This document shows positions 16,054 to 25,516 of a stretch of 64,000 nucleotides of DNA, piece after piece. Numbering within the stretch: position 1 is the first letter of the stretch; each line of letters opens with the position of its first letter. The stretch spans positions 868,001-932,000 of the forward strand of contig NZ_CP020918.1 of NCBI RefSeq assembly GCF_003076455.1, read 5' to 3'. Source of the stretch: Flavobacterium faecale (lineage in GTDB: Bacteria > Bacteroidota > Bacteroidia > Flavobacteriales > Flavobacteriaceae). The notes beneath the pieces were generated by a model. That model had not been told where the DNA came from, did not search any database, and saw nothing but the letters and a program-made list of their open reading frames with translations. The position numbers and the translations under genes were made by a program.

Positions 16054-17445
16054 ATGGCATGTACAAGTTGTTCAACTTCTGATGGTGGTGCACCAAAGGG
16101 TTGTAAAAATAATGGGACTTGCGGCACCGATAGCTGCAACAAATTAACAGTTTTTGATTGGCTTTCGAATATGAGTTTACCTTCTGGAGAAGCTCCTTTT
16201 GATTGTGTTGAAGTACGTTTTAAAAACGGCCGTAAAGAATTTTACCGAAATACTGAAAAACTAACATTGAGCATAGGAGATATCGTTGCAACCGTAGCCT
16301 CTCCTGGACATGATATTGGAATCGTTACTTTGACCGGCGAATTAGTTCGTGTTCAAATGAAGAAAAAAGGCGTGAGCCCAACTAGTAACGAAGTTCCGAA
16401 AATCTACAGAAAAGCATCTCAAAAAGATATTGATATTTGGTCTACAGCGAGAGACAAAGAAGAGCCAATGAAAGTTCGTGCGCGTGAACTTGCCATTCAA
16501 CACAAGTTAGAAATGAAAATTTCTGATATTGAATTTCAAGGTGATGGATCGAAAGCGACTTTTTATTACACTGCCAATGATCGTGTCGATTTTAGACTTT
16601 TGATCAAAGATTTCGCCAAAGAATTCAGTACAAGAGTAGAAATGAAGCAAGTAGGCTTCCGTCAAGAAGCTGCTCGTTTAGGAGGAATCGGCTCTTGCGG
16701 TAGAGAACTATGCTGTTCTACTTGGTTAACCGATTTTAGAAGTGTAAATACCTCGGCAGCGCGTTACCAACAACTTTCGCTAAACCCACAAAAATTAGCG
16801 GGTCAATGTGGAAAACTAAAATGTTGTTTGAATTACGAACTAGATACTTATATGGATGCCTTGAAAGGTTTCCCAGATTTTGATACCCGTTTGGTTACCG
16901 AAAAAGGAGATGCTGTTTGTCAAAAACAAGACATTTTTAAAGGATTGATGTGGTTTGCTTACACCAGCAACTACGCAAACTGGCATGTATTAAAAATTGA
17001 CAAAGTGCGCGAAATCGTGGCAGAAAACAAGCAAAAAATTAAAGTTTCTGCACTAGAGGATTATGCTATTGAAATCATTCAAGAGGTTGAAAAAGATTTC
17101 AATAATGCCATGGGACAAGAGAGCCTTACTCGTTTTGACCAGCCGAAGAAAAAGAAAAAACCAACCAGAAAACCAAGACCAGCAGCCGAAAAAATTGGTG
17201 CTGACAACTTGATTAGACCGGCTGCAGAAACAAAACAAAACCAGCCGAACCAGCCGAACCAGCCGAACCAACAAAAACCGGCAGGAAAAAAACCGGCGCG
17301 TTCGAATAACAATAAAAAACCGAACAATAATACAAACGGTGGTACCAATCCAAATGCTAACAAACCTGCTCCAAAAGCAGAAAACAACCCGAACCCACAA
17401 CCAAGAAAACCGATAATCATTACTAAAAATGAGAATAAAAAATAG
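16054..17445 (+). CDS. ricT: PSP1/RicT family regulatory protein
   Basis: 463 residues. In Bacillus, RicT (YaaT) with RicA and RicF forms an Fe-S-bearing complex that steers RNA processing by RNase Y; the Bacteroidota protein is a homolog whose role is inferred. A Cys-rich head (C3, C6, C17, C23, C28) precedes the PSP1 core (about 130-275), which has the key motifs GSCGRELCCSTW (C215, C220, C221) and GQCGKLKCC (C252, C257, C258), likely cluster ligands. The tail (about 365-463) is Lys/Pro/Asn-rich and disordered, with a QPN repeat. Its end overlaps gldH by 17 bases, so the two are translated from one message. Confidence 0.92.
   Translation: MACTSCSTSDGGAPKGCKNNGTCGTDSCNKLTVFDWLSNMSLPSGEAPFDCVEVRFKNGRKEFYRNTEKLTLSIGDIVATVASPGHDIGIVTLTGELVRVQMKKKGVSPTSNEVPKIYRKASQKDIDIWSTARDKEEPMKVRARELAIQHKLEMKISDIEFQGDGSKATFYYTANDRVDFRLLIKDFAKEFSTRVEMKQVGFRQEAARLGGIGSCGRELCCSTWLTDFRSVNTSAARYQQLSLNPQKLAGQCGKLKCCLNYELDTYMDALKGFPDFDTRLVTEKGDAVCQKQDIFKGLMWFAYTSNYANWHVLKIDKVREIVAENKQKIKVSALEDYAIEIIQEVEKDFNNAMGQESLTRFDQPKKKKKPTRKPRPAAEKIGADNLIRPAAETKQNQPNQPNQPNQQKPAGKKPARSNNNKKPNNNTNGGTNPNANKPAPKAENNPNPQPRKPIIITKNENKK
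17239..17270 (+). repeat. 9-base tandem repeat in ricT tail
   Basis: AACCAGCCG repeats about 3.5 times, coding for NQP units in the disordered C-terminus. Copy number could vary between strains without shifting the frame. Confidence 0.8.
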
Positions 17446-17908
17446 TTTTTTATTGCTTTTAATGGCTATCTCTCTTTTTTCATGTGATAAGAAGAGAGTT
17501 TTTGACGAATACAAATCAGTGGGAAGTGCGTGGCATAAGGACAGTATTGTTTCTTTTGATTTACCCGAATTGGATTCTACTAAGACTTATGATCTTTTTA
17601 TAAATCTAAGAGACAATAACAATTATCCTTATAACAATTTATTCCTGATTGTCACTTTAGAAAAACCAAATGGATACACCAAAGTTGACACGCTAGAATA
17701 TGAAATGGCAGCAGCAGACGGAAGCCTACTAGGTGATGGATTTACTGACATAAAAGAAAGTAAGCTATTTTATAAAGAAGGAGTTCGCTTTCGCGGAAAA
17801 TACAAATTAAACATTAAGCAAGCAGTTCGAGAATCTGGAAAAGTTCCAGGAGTCACTGAACTTGAAGGCGTTACAGACATTGGATTAAGAATAGAAAAAA
17901 AAGATTAG
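17429..17908 (+). CDS. gldH: Gliding motility lipoprotein GldH
   Basis: 159 residues with lipoprotein signal and lipidated C19 (LFSCDKKRVFDEYKSV). The mature part (WHKDSIVSFDLPELDSTKTYDLFINLRDNNNYPY) is the GldH family pattern. GldH is needed for gliding and chitin use in Flavobacterium johnsoniae, acting with the GldI/J and T9SS machinery at the cell envelope. It overlaps the end of ricT and is followed 12 bases later by the PBP1A gene, an order common in Flavobacteria. Confidence 0.95.
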   Translation: MRIKNSFLLLLMAISLFSCDKKRVFDEYKSVGSAWHKDSIVSFDLPELDSTKTYDLFINLRDNNNYPYNNLFLIVTLEKPNGYTKVDTLEYEMAAADGSLLGDGFTDIKESKLFYKEGVRFRGKYKLNIKQAVRESGKVPGVTELEGVTDIGLRIEKKD

Positions 17909-17920
17909 ATCGTATTATTT

Positions 17921-20218
17921 ATGGCTACTAAAAAAAATAACACAACCAATACAGATTACAAAAGGTATACTAGAACGTTTTGGAAATTCTTCTTTTACGG
18001 AATCGGTGGTATCGCTGCATTTTTCCTTTTTGCTTCGTGGGGATTGTTTGGCTCAATGCCTTCATTTGAAGACTTAGAGAATCCAGATTCTAACTTGGCT
18101 ACCGAAGTCATCTCCTCTGATGGTGTGGTTTTAGGGAAATATTTTCAAAAAAATAGGTCGCAATTAAAATATTCCGATTTACCAAAAAACTTAGTAGATG
18201 CACTAGTAGCTACTGAAGATGAGCGTTTTTACCAACACTCTGGTATTGATGGTAGAGGAACTCTGAGAGCCATTGCAAGCTTAGGAACTAGCGGTGGAGC
18301 AAGTACGTTGACACAACAGTTGGCAAAACAATTGTTTCATGGTGAGGGTTCAAAATTTCTTCCTTTTCGAATAGTACAAAAAGCAAAAGAGTGGATAATT
18401 GCCATTCGATTAGAGAGACAATATACCAAAAACGAAATCTTAGCAATGTACTGCAACGTCTATGATTTTGGTAATTATTCGGTAGGAGTTAGCTCGGCAG
18501 CACAAACTTATTTTTCGAAAACTCCAAAGGAATTAACCGTTGATGAATCGGCAATTTTAGTCGGAATGTTCAAAAATTCAGGTTTATACAACCCTGTGCG
18601 TAATCCTCAAGGTGTAAAAAACCGTCGTAATGTTGTTTTGGCGCAAATGGAAAAATCCAAAATGATTACCAAGGAACAAAAATTACAATTCCAAGCACTA
18701 CCAATTACTCTTAATTTTAAATTGGAGAGTCACCGTGAAGGAATTGCAACGTACTTTAGAGAGTACCTACGTGATTACATGAAAAAATGGGTCGCAGACA
18801 ATAAAAAAGCAGATGGTAGCGATTACGACATCTACAAAGATGGTTTGAAGATCTATACCACTATTGACTCGAGAATGCAAGCACACGCTGAGGAGGCCGT
18901 AACTGCGCATATGGCTAACTTGCAGGAAGAATTTTTTATTCAGTCAAAAGGAAACAAAAACGCACCCTTTGTCAATATTACGGAAGTAGAAACCAATCGT
19001 ATTTTGAAACAAGCCATGAAACAATCCAACCGTTGGAATGTGCTTAAAGGCATGGACAAAACAGATGAAGAAATTGAAGCATCTTTTTACCAAGAGGCCA
19101 AAATGACTGTATTTACTTGGAAAGGAGAAAGAGACACCATCATGAAACCTATTGATTCTATTCGTTATTACAAACACTTTTTGCAAGCTGGATTGATGGC
19201 TATGGAGCCACAAACCGGAAATATAAAAGCGTGGGTTGGTGGAATTAATTACAAATACTTTCAATACGATCACGTAGCACAAGGAGCAAGACAAGTAGGT
19301 TCTACTTTCAAACCTTTTGTATACGCTACTGCCATCGAACAATTGAATATGTCTCCTTGCGACACTATTATCGATGCGCCTTTTACCATTCCGGTTGGAC
19401 GTCATCACGTTACTGCCACATGGACACCAAAAAACTCTGACAACAGATACCGCGGAATGGTCACTTTGAAAAAAGCATTAGCCAATTCGATCAATACTAT
19501 CTCAGCCAAATTAATGGACCGTGTAGGACCAGAAGCAGTGGTTGATTTGACACACAAATTAGGAGTGAAATCTCAAATTCCGTTACAGCCATCGATTGCA
19601 CTTGGAGCAGTAGAAATTACGGTGGAAGATATGGTTGCGGCCTACAGTACGTTCGCCAATCAAGGAGTATACAATAAACCACAGTTTTTGAATCGTATCG
19701 AAGATAAAAGTGGCGTAGTGATTTATGAACCAATTCCTGAATCGCATGATGTTTTGAACAAAGACATTGCTTTTGCAGTCATCAAATTATTAGAAGGAGT
19801 TACCGAAGATGGATCTGGATCTAGACTTCGTACTACAGGTGGAGGTGGCGGTTCCAACCGTTGGACTGGATATCCATATTCGTTCAAAAACCCAATTGCA
19901 GGTAAAACAGGAACAACTCAAAATCAATCTGATGGTTGGTTTATGGGAATGGTTCCCAACTTGGTAACGGGTGTTTGGGTAGGTTGCGAAGATCGTTCGG
20001 CTCGTTTCAAAAGCATAACCTACGGACAAGGAGCTACTGCTGCATTGCCTGTATGGGGAGATTTCATGAAATTGTGCTACAACGATCCTGAATTAAAAGT
20101 TTCGAAAGAAGCATTTGATCGTCCACCAAATTTATCAATAAAAGTGGATTGCTACGTACCTAGAAAAGTAGTAGACACCACCGCAACAATTCAAAATACT
20201 GACGAATTTTCATTTTAA
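17921..20218 (+). CDS. Penicillin-binding protein 1A (bifunctional)
   Basis: 765 residues; builds and cross-links peptidoglycan. A single membrane anchor (about 22-45) is followed by the glycosyltransferase-51 domain (about 60-240) with catalytic E99 in ATEDERFYQHSG and the GASTLTQQLAKQL motif. The transpeptidase domain (about 420-740) has S461-T-F-K464, S523-I-N525 and K662-T-G-T665. All catalytic residues are present. It is the third gene of the ricT-gldH run, 12 bases after gldH. Confidence 0.96.
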   Translation: MATKKNNTTNTDYKRYTRTFWKFFFYGIGGIAAFFLFASWGLFGSMPSFEDLENPDSNLATEVISSDGVVLGKYFQKNRSQLKYSDLPKNLVDALVATEDERFYQHSGIDGRGTLRAIASLGTSGGASTLTQQLAKQLFHGEGSKFLPFRIVQKAKEWIIAIRLERQYTKNEILAMYCNVYDFGNYSVGVSSAAQTYFSKTPKELTVDESAILVGMFKNSGLYNPVRNPQGVKNRRNVVLAQMEKSKMITKEQKLQFQALPITLNFKLESHREGIATYFREYLRDYMKKWVADNKKADGSDYDIYKDGLKIYTTIDSRMQAHAEEAVTAHMANLQEEFFIQSKGNKNAPFVNITEVETNRILKQAMKQSNRWNVLKGMDKTDEEIEASFYQEAKMTVFTWKGERDTIMKPIDSIRYYKHFLQAGLMAMEPQTGNIKAWVGGINYKYFQYDHVAQGARQVGSTFKPFVYATAIEQLNMSPCDTIIDAPFTIPVGRHHVTATWTPKNSDNRYRGMVTLKKALANSINTISAKLMDRVGPEAVVDLTHKLGVKSQIPLQPSIALGAVEITVEDMVAAYSTFANQGVYNKPQFLNRIEDKSGVVIYEPIPESHDVLNKDIAFAVIKLLEGVTEDGSGSRLRTTGGGGGSNRWTGYPYSFKNPIAGKTGTTQNQSDGWFMGMVPNLVTGVWVGCEDRSARFKSITYGQGATAALPVWGDFMKLCYNDPELKVSKEAFDRPPNLSIKVDCYVPRKVVDTTATIQNTDEFSF

Positions 20219-20239
20219 GAGAGCTTTTAAAATCGCCTT

Positions 20240-20665
20240 ATGAAATCAGAAATAAAAATAGCAATCACTGCATTAGAAATAGCTTCCTGTTGGGAAGCTA
20301 TTTCTATTTTACGTCCTATGTTGCAACAAGATCAGTTTATAAGCCAAATTATGGCCATGCAAAAAGAAGGATATCACCTTTTGTACATTCAAGAGAATGA
20401 GATCACAGTTGCAATTGCCGGTTATCGCATCTATTCTATGCTCTACGCTGGAAAAATGTTGTACCTAGACGATCTTTCTACCTTAGAAAATCAAAGAGGA
20501 AAAGGTTTAGCTTCACATTTACTAGCAAAACTAGAAGAAATTGCCGTACAAGAAAACTGCGTTTCGATTCATTTAGACTCAGGCCCTACACGCACTGTTG
20601 CGCACAAACTCTACTTTAAAGAAGACTATACAATTAGTGCTTTTCACTTTTATAAAAAAATGTAA
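20240..20665 (+). CDS. GNAT-family N-acetyltransferase
   Basis: A 141-residue acetyltransferase. The acetyl-CoA loop is visible as QRGKGLASHLLAKLEEIA (about 93-110), and LYFKEDYTISAFHFYKKM at the end is the typical last helix and strand. The substrate is unknown. It lies 21 bases after the PBP1A gene on the same strand. Its 5' coding part contains a strong terminator-like hairpin (20276-20304), which may limit its expression from the upstream promoter. Confidence 0.9.
   Translation: MKSEIKIAITALEIASCWEAISILRPMLQQDQFISQIMAMQKEGYHLLYIQENEITVAIAGYRIYSMLYAGKMLYLDDLSTLENQRGKGLASHLLAKLEEIAVQENCVSIHLDSGPTRTVAHKLYFKEDYTISAFHFYKKM
20276..20304 (+). terminator. Terminator-like hairpin inside GNAT coding start
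   Basis: Perfect 12-pair stem GAAATAGCTTCC (20276-20287) with GGAAGCTATTTC (20293-20304), 5-base loop, then TATTTTA. It lies over codons 13-22 of the acetyltransferase. It may end most PBP1A transcripts or act as an attenuator; the weak U-tract leaves this open. Confidence 0.45.
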
Positions 20666-20749
20666 GCACCATTTACTTTCATTATCAATTTTGTTTTTTC
20701 TTTCGAAAATAAAGCCTTAATTTTAAGATATCAAAGAAATTCAATTGAC

Positions 20750-21448
20750 ATGATTAAGAAAAACGTAAATACAGTTCAAGAGGCTCTTGTGGGAATCGAA
20801 AGTGGGATGACCTTACTTTTGGGTGGTTTCGGATTGTGCGGTATACCCGAAAATGCGATAGCCGAACTAGTTCAAAAAGGTCCTACTCAACTTACTTGCG
20901 TTTCCAATAACGCGGGTGTGGATGATTTTGGGCTTGGTTTACTATTACATAAAAAGCAAATCAAAAAAATGATTTCATCCTATGTGGGTGAAAATGCCGA
21001 ATTTGAACGCCAGATGTTATCGGGAGAACTAGACGTAGAACTAATTCCGCAAGGTACATTGGCCGAACGTTGCCGTGCCGCCCAAGCAGGAATTCCAGCT
21101 TTTTACACACCTGCAGGCTATGGAACCGAAGTTGCAGAAGGAAAAGAAACCCGTGATTTTAACGGAAAAATGCATGTTTTGGAACACGCCTTTGTAGCCG
21201 ATTTTGCTATTGTAAAAGCTTGGAAAGGAGATACTGCCGGCAACCTCATCTTTAAAGGGACAGCTCGAAACTTTAATCCTGTAATGGCTGGAGCCGCAAA
21301 AATCACTATTGCCGAGGTAGAAGAATTAGTAGAAGCAGGCACCTTAGACCCCAATCAAATTCATATTCCAGGGATATTTGTACAACGAATTTTTCAAGGA
21401 GAGAAATATGAAAAAAGAATTGAACAAAGAACGGTTAGAGTGAAATAG
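20750..21448 (+). CDS. scoA: 3-oxoacid CoA-transferase subunit A
   Basis: 232 residues. Alpha subunit of succinyl-CoA:3-ketoacid (acetoacetate) CoA-transferase, which activates acetoacetate with CoA from succinyl-CoA. The family 1 CoA-transferase motif is seen in the [17 protein letters not shown] region (about 20-36), and the [18 protein letters not shown] block (about 124-141) is typical. The B subunit follows after 169 bases. Links ketone bodies, and amino-acid or butanoate breakdown, to the TCA cycle; a fumarase gene lies nearby on the other strand. Confidence 0.93.
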   Translation: MIKKNVNTVQEALVGIESGMTLLLGGFGLCGIPENAIAELVQKGPTQLTCVSNNAGVDDFGLGLLLHKKQIKKMISSYVGENAEFERQMLSGELDVELIPQGTLAERCRAAQAGIPAFYTPAGYGTEVAEGKETRDFNGKMHVLEHAFVADFAIVKAWKGDTAGNLIFKGTARNFNPVMAGAAKITIAEVEELVEAGTLDPNQIHIPGIFVQRIFQGEKYEKRIEQRTVRVK

Positions 21449-21617
21449 TTTTCAGTGTTCAGTTTTTAGTATTCAGTTTGGAATCTACTTGAGTTGTAGA
21501 AATTTTCAACTCCTTATTAAGAACCTTATATGAACTTATATTTTACTTAAAATTCTAAAAAAAGTCAATCAAAATAGAAAAACTTATATGCCTTATATGG
21601 TTTAAAAAAACAACACT

Positions 21618-22274
21618 ATGTTAGACAAAATCGGAATAGCAAAAAGAATAGCGCAAGAACTCCAAGATGGTTATTTTGTGAACCTAGGGATCGGTATTCC
21701 TACTCTAGTGGCAAACTATATACCTGCGGGAATAAATGTCGAAATACAAAGCGAAAATGGTGTTTTAGGCATGGGGCCTTTCCCTTTTGAGGGAGAAGAA
21801 GATGCTGATATTATCAATGCAGGAAAACAAACCATAACCACCTTAGCAGGCGCATCCTTCTTTGATTCTGCTATGAGTTTTGCTATGATTCGTGGTAAAC
21901 ACGTAGATTTAACTGTACTTGGCGCTATGGAAGTAGCCGAAAATGGAGATATCGCCAACTGGAAAATTCCAGGGAAAATGGTCAAAGGTATGGGTGGTGC
22001 CATGGATTTGGTCGCATCTGCCGAAAACATTATCGTGGCCATGATGCACGTGAACAAAGCAGGCGAATCAAAAATTCTGAAAAAATGCACACTCCCTTTA
22101 ACTGGCGTTCGCTGTGTCAAAAAAATAGTGACCGAACTTGCCGTAATGGAAATTACCCCCAACGGAATTAAACTATTAGAAAGAGCTCCAGGAGTTTCAA
22201 TTGAACATATTATCGCCGCGACCGAGGCCGAACTTATTATTGATGGTGAAATCCCAGAGATGGTAATTGACTAA
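21618..22274 (+). CDS. scoB: 3-oxoacid CoA-transferase subunit B
   Basis: 218 residues. Beta subunit, carrying the catalytic glutamate E46 in QSENGVLGMGP, which forms the enzyme-CoA thioester. GLGIGIPTLVANYIP-like residues (about 22-37) are typical. It is separated from scoA by an unusually long AT-rich gap of 169 bases holding short repeats (TTCAGT units; TTATATG units shared with 40.1 kb), but is very probably co-transcribed. A terminator-like inverted repeat follows. Confidence 0.93.
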   Translation: MLDKIGIAKRIAQELQDGYFVNLGIGIPTLVANYIPAGINVEIQSENGVLGMGPFPFEGEEDADIINAGKQTITTLAGASFFDSAMSFAMIRGKHVDLTVLGAMEVAENGDIANWKIPGKMVKGMGGAMDLVASAENIIVAMMHVNKAGESKILKKCTLPLTGVRCVKKIVTELAVMEITPNGIKLLERAPGVSIEHIIAATEAELIIDGEIPEMVID

Positions 22275-22290
22275 AAAGTATACTGTTTTG

Positions 22291-22334
22291 GGGTTACAAT
22301 CCTAAAATATTATAATATTTTGGGGTTGTAACCC
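22291..22334 (+). terminator. Inverted-repeat terminator after scoB
   Basis: GGGTTACAA (22291-22299) pairs with TTGTAACCC (22326-22334), and the AAAATAT/ATATTTT inside extends the stem. The result is a long imperfect palindrome 16 bases after the scoB stop. The 3' U-tract is weak. Confidence 0.5.
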
Positions 22335-22444
22335 TATTTAATTATAAAATGTTATTAGTATCCCTTTTATTATGAAGCTAGACAATGGCATTATTTTTTT
22401 TACGGTTCTTTAAAACAATAATTTATTTACTAGCCTATTTTGCG

Positions 22445-22542
22445 TGAGGGATTGAAATGAAAATCCTTTTTTGGGGCTTTTTCTGCCCGAAAAAAGATTG
22501 TAATGTAAAGCCCGACCCGCGTTTTTCAGCGGGGCACGCCCA
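22445..22542 (+). repeat. Structured dispersed repeat, copy 2
   Basis: Starts GAGGGATTGAAATGAAAATCC. Hairpin 1 pairs TTTTTTGGGGC with GCCCGAAAAAA, then GATTGTAATG, then hairpin 2 pairs CCCGC with GCGGG. Stems differ in sequence from copies 1 and 3 but stay paired. Confidence 0.65.
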
Positions 22543-22581
22543 AAGGAAAGCCGCACTATTTAAGCAGAACTCATAAAACAC

Positions 22582-22609
22582 AAAAAGACCGCCAAATAGC
22601 GGTCTTTTT
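22582..22609. terminator. Bidirectional terminator
   Basis: Perfect 11-pair stem AAAAAGACCGC (22582-22592) with GCGGTCTTTTT (22599-22609), 6-base loop. Runs of A and T on both sides let it stop transcription of scoAB and of the convergent fumarase gene. Confidence 0.88.
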
Positions 22610-22645
22610 CATATATTACTTTGTGTTCTTTGTATTTAAATCAAA

Positions 22646-24247
22646 CTACAAATTCTCAAAAAAGTCATTCCCTTTATCATCTGTAATGATAAAAGCGGGG
22701 AAATCTTTGATGGTGATTTTACGAACGGCTTCCATACCTAATTCAGCGAAATCTACGACTTCAACTTTCAAGATGTTGTCTTGCGCTAAGATGGCAGCAG
22801 GACCACCAATTGAACCTAGGTAGAAACCACCGTAAGTGTTACAAGCATTGGTTACGTCTTTGGTACGGTTCCCTTTGGCAAGCATAATCATGCTACCGCC
22901 GTGTTTTTGGAATTCCTCTACATACACATCCATACGACCTGCAGTTGTAGGCCCAAAACTACCTGATGGCATTCCGTCTGGCGTTTTTGCGGGACCTGCA
23001 TAATACACAGGATGATTTTTGAAATACTCTGGCATTGGCTCTCCTGCATCAAGCATTTCTTTGATTCTAGCATGAGCAGCGTCACGAGCAACAATCAAAG
23101 TTCCGTTCAATTTCAAACGTGTTTTGATAGGGTATTTGGTCAATTCGGCTAAAACTTCAGCCATTGGTCTGTCCAAATCTATTTCTACTGCTGGCTCCAA
23201 ATGAGGTGCTGTTTCAGGTAATAAACGAGCTGGATTCACTTCTAATTGTTCTACGAAGATTCCGTCTTTGGTGATTTTCCCTTTGATATTTCTATCAGCA
23301 GAACAAGAAACCCCCAATCCAACCGGACAAGAAGCAGCATGACGTGGCAAACGAATCACACGTACATCATGAGTGAAATATTTTCCGCCAAATTGTGCTC
23401 CAATGGCGCTTTCTTGGCAAATTAATTGTACTCTTTTCTCCCATTCTAAATCACGAAAAGCTTGACCTGCCATGTTTCCTGTCGTTGGTAAATGATCAAA
23501 ATAACCCGCAGATGCTTTTTTGACAGCAGATAGATTCGCCTCAGCAGACGTTCCTCCTACCACAAAAGCCAAGTGGTATGGTGGACAAGCTGAAGTTCCT
23601 AAATCTTTGATTTTGGCACGAATGAAAGCATCCATAGATTTCTCATTCAACAACGATTTTGTTTGTTGGTACAAATAAGTTTTATTGGCAGAACCTCCAC
23701 CTTTTGCCAAAAACAAAAACTCATAGGTGTTCCCTTTTTTAGCATAAATATCAATCTGTGCTGGAAGATTGGAACCCGAGTTCTTTTCTTCGAACATGCT
23801 AATAGGTACGATTTGAGAGTAACGTAAATTACGCTCTTGGTAGGTGTTGAAAATCCCTTTCGATAACCATTCGGCATCATCAACGCCTGTGTAAACGTTC
23901 TCCCCTTTTTTAGCCATAACAATGGCGGTTCCTGTATCTTGACAAGAAGGCAATTCTCCCTGAATAGCAACCGCTGCATTTTGCAACAAATTGTAGGCTA
24001 CAAAACGGTCGTTATCTGTCGCTTCTGGGTCATCAAGAATGGCTCTTAATTTTTCTAAATGTGCCGTTCTAAGCATAAAAGAAACATCTTTCATAGCTTC
24101 TTGCGACAATAACTCTAGTCCTTTTGGGTCAACTGTTAGAATTTCACGGTCGCCTAGTTTTTCCACTTTTACAAAATCAGAAGAGATTTTGCGGTATTGT
24201 GTATCGTCTTTTAAGATGGGATACGAATCTTGATATATAAAATCCAT
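22646..24247 (-). CDS. Class I fumarate hydratase (Fe-S dependent)
   Basis: Interconverts fumarate and L-malate in the TCA cycle; oxygen-sensitive 4Fe-4S enzyme. The start chosen at 24247 gives [15 protein letters not shown], the usual N-terminus; the frame runs further up to a TTG at 24304 but that extension is unlikely. About 533 residues, normal for the family. The cluster-region segments [23 protein letters not shown] and [15 protein letters not shown] are present, as are the C-terminal beta-domain motifs ([27 protein letters not shown]). Monocistronic, with a strong terminator. Confidence 0.95.
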   Translation of the reverse strand: MDFIYQDSYPILKDDTQYRKISSDFVKVEKLGDREILTVDPKGLELLSQEAMKDVSFMLRTAHLEKLRAILDDPEATDNDRFVAYNLLQNAAVAIQGELPSCQDTGTAIVMAKKGENVYTGVDDAEWLSKGIFNTYQERNLRYSQIVPISMFEEKNSGSNLPAQIDIYAKKGNTYEFLFLAKGGGSANKTYLYQQTKSLLNEKSMDAFIRAKIKDLGTSACPPYHLAFVVGGTSAEANLSAVKKASAGYFDHLPTTGNMAGQAFRDLEWEKRVQLICQESAIGAQFGGKYFTHDVRVIRLPRHAASCPVGLGVSCSADRNIKGKITKDGIFVEQLEVNPARLLPETAPHLEPAVEIDLDRPMAEVLAELTKYPIKTRLKLNGTLIVARDAAHARIKEMLDAGEPMPEYFKNHPVYYAGPAKTPDGMPSGSFGPTTAGRMDVYVEEFQKHGGSMIMLAKGNRTKDVTNACNTYGGFYLGSIGGPAAILAQDNILKVEVVDFAELGMEAVRKITIKDFPAFIITDDKGNDFFENL

Positions 24248-24375
24248 AATGTGATTGTTGTTTTGTATGTCAAATATAAGAATTGTTGAAGGAACGGGTA
24301 GCAATTTATATCAAGAACTCATATAAATTAGTGAAATAAACAAGGCTCACTATTACCCCACGACTGCAAACAAAA

Positions 24376-24405
24376 AAAGCTACAGATTTGATTCTCTGTA
24401 GCTTT
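24376..24405 (-). terminator. Terminator after the FKBP gene
   Basis: Stem AAAGCTACAGA (24376-24386) with TCTGTAGCTTT (24395-24405). On the minus strand it is followed by a run of T, 25 bases after the FKBP stop. Confidence 0.85.
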
Positions 24406-24429
24406 ATAAAAATTGTATAGAAAGATGTA

Positions 24430-25263
24430 TTAGTTAACCGAAATTAATTTAACATCGAAGATTAAAACAGAACCGGCAGGTATACCATTATAAGTAGCAC
24501 TACCATAACCCAATGTGGCAGGGATTAATAAAATTCCGCTTCCGCCTGCTTTGAAATACGGAATACCTTCTGTCCAACCTTTAATCACTTGACTCAGACC
24601 AAAGGTTGCACTCGTACTCTGATCAAAAACGGTTTTATTGCTATAATACCCTTTGTACGAAACGGTTACATTTGAAGTTGCAGTAGGATTTACTCCTGTA
24701 CCTTGATCGGTGATGATATAATACAAACCAGAAGCTGTTTTTGTTGCTGTTAAATTATTATCGGCCAAATATTTGACAATCGTAGCATCATTTGTAGCAC
24801 TGTATTCTACCGCAAGTAGTTTTATTTCGAACACCAAAACTGATCCCGCTGGAATGTCACCATTGGCCGTACTACCATAAGCTAGACTTGCTGGAATGAT
24901 AAGAATTCCTTCTCCCCCCTCTTTAAAAAACGGAATCCCCTCTGCAAAGCCTTGTATGAGTCCTTGCAAATTGGCCGTAAAACCTTCGTCAGCACTTTGT
25001 CCAAAAACCTTTTTGTCGGTGTAATACCCTTTGTATGAAATGGTCACATTTGAGGTTGCAATAGGTTGTTTACCCGTACCCGGCTTGTTTACCACATAAT
25101 ACAAACCCGAATCAGTCCTAGTCGCATTGAGGCTATTTGCCGCTACATAGGCTTTAATTTCAGCTTCGTTTTCAACAGAGTAATCTTTGGCAAGAGTAGC
25201 TACATCATCTTTACTACACGATATAAATAGGAAGGCAGCAATTGCCATAAATGCATATTTCAT
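24430..25263 (-). CDS. Lipoprotein with two FKBP-type prolyl isomerase domains
   Basis: 277 residues: lipoprotein signal with C16 (FISCSKDD), then two tandem FKBP domains, about 50-155 and 162-277. Each opens with SGLYY(V/I) and contains VSYKGYY-type, GF/WAEGIP-F/Y-FK.GG and IPAGSVL-F motifs; the second is a clear duplicate of the first. FKBPs speed cis-trans proline isomerisation and help folding of exported proteins; this one would sit in the outer membrane or periplasm. Some active-site aromatics are replaced, so activity of each domain is uncertain. Confidence 0.92.
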   Translation of the reverse strand: MKYAFMAIAAFLFISCSKDDVATLAKDYSVENEAEIKAYVAANSLNATRTDSGLYYVVNKPGTGKQPIATSNVTISYKGYYTDKKVFGQSADEGFTANLQGLIQGFAEGIPFFKEGGEGILIIPASLAYGSTANGDIPAGSVLVFEIKLLAVEYSATNDATIVKYLADNNLTATKTASGLYYIITDQGTGVNPTATSNVTVSYKGYYSNKTVFDQSTSATFGLSQVIKGWTEGIPYFKAGGSGILLIPATLGYGSATYNGIPAGSVLIFDVKLISVN

Positions 25264-25340
25264 AAGAGAAATAGTTAAAAATTAGAAAAAACAAATATAG
25301 CATTTTGCATACAAACAGAAACAAAATCTATATCGAATAA

Positions 25341-25384
25341 AAAAACCAAAACAATACAAGCTATACCTGTATCATTTTGGTTTT
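25341..25384 (-). terminator. Terminator downstream of SpmA/SpmB-type gene and small ORF
   Basis: AAAACCAAAA (25342-25351) pairs with TTTTGGTTTT (25375-25384), with further imperfect pairing inside. On the minus strand it ends in a T run. Confidence 0.75.
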
Positions 25385-25411
25385 AAAACCTATTGCATCT
25401 GCAATTGAAAT

Positions 25412-25483
25412 TTATCGCAACAAACTTGCTACTAAAAATAAGATTACAAATCCTATTGCGATGTACTTTGCGTATTTATTCAT
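25412..25483 (-). CDS. Small membrane peptide of 23 residues
   Basis: ATG at 25483 opens MNKYAKYIAIGFVILFLVAS then LLR and stop. A charged start followed by one hydrophobic helix marks a single-pass membrane peptide. It starts 33 bases after the SpmA/SpmB-type gene stop and ends before the shared terminator, so both are on one transcript. Too short for ordinary gene finders. It could be a partner of the larger membrane protein; chance cannot be excluded. Confidence 0.5.
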   Translation of the reverse strand: MNKYAKYIAIGFVILFLVASLLR

Positions 25484-25516
25484 TTTTAAACTATTTAGAT
25501 TATTATTTATTTCGAA

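Larger units (their letters stand above)
22275..22645. other. Repeat-filled gap between scoB and fumarase
   Basis: This 371-base stretch holds, in order, an inverted repeat terminator, copy 2 of the structured dispersed repeat and a bidirectional terminator, each listed separately. No ORF of interest. Confidence 0.7.

Noticed and set aside
17053..17514. Frames antisense to the ricT tail
   Set aside because: They reflect the biased Lys/Asn/Pro codons of the disordered tail; the plus-strand gene is certain.
22646..24304. Longer fumarase start (TTG at 24304)
   Set aside because: The extra 19 codons do not fit the family N-terminus; ATG at 24247 does.
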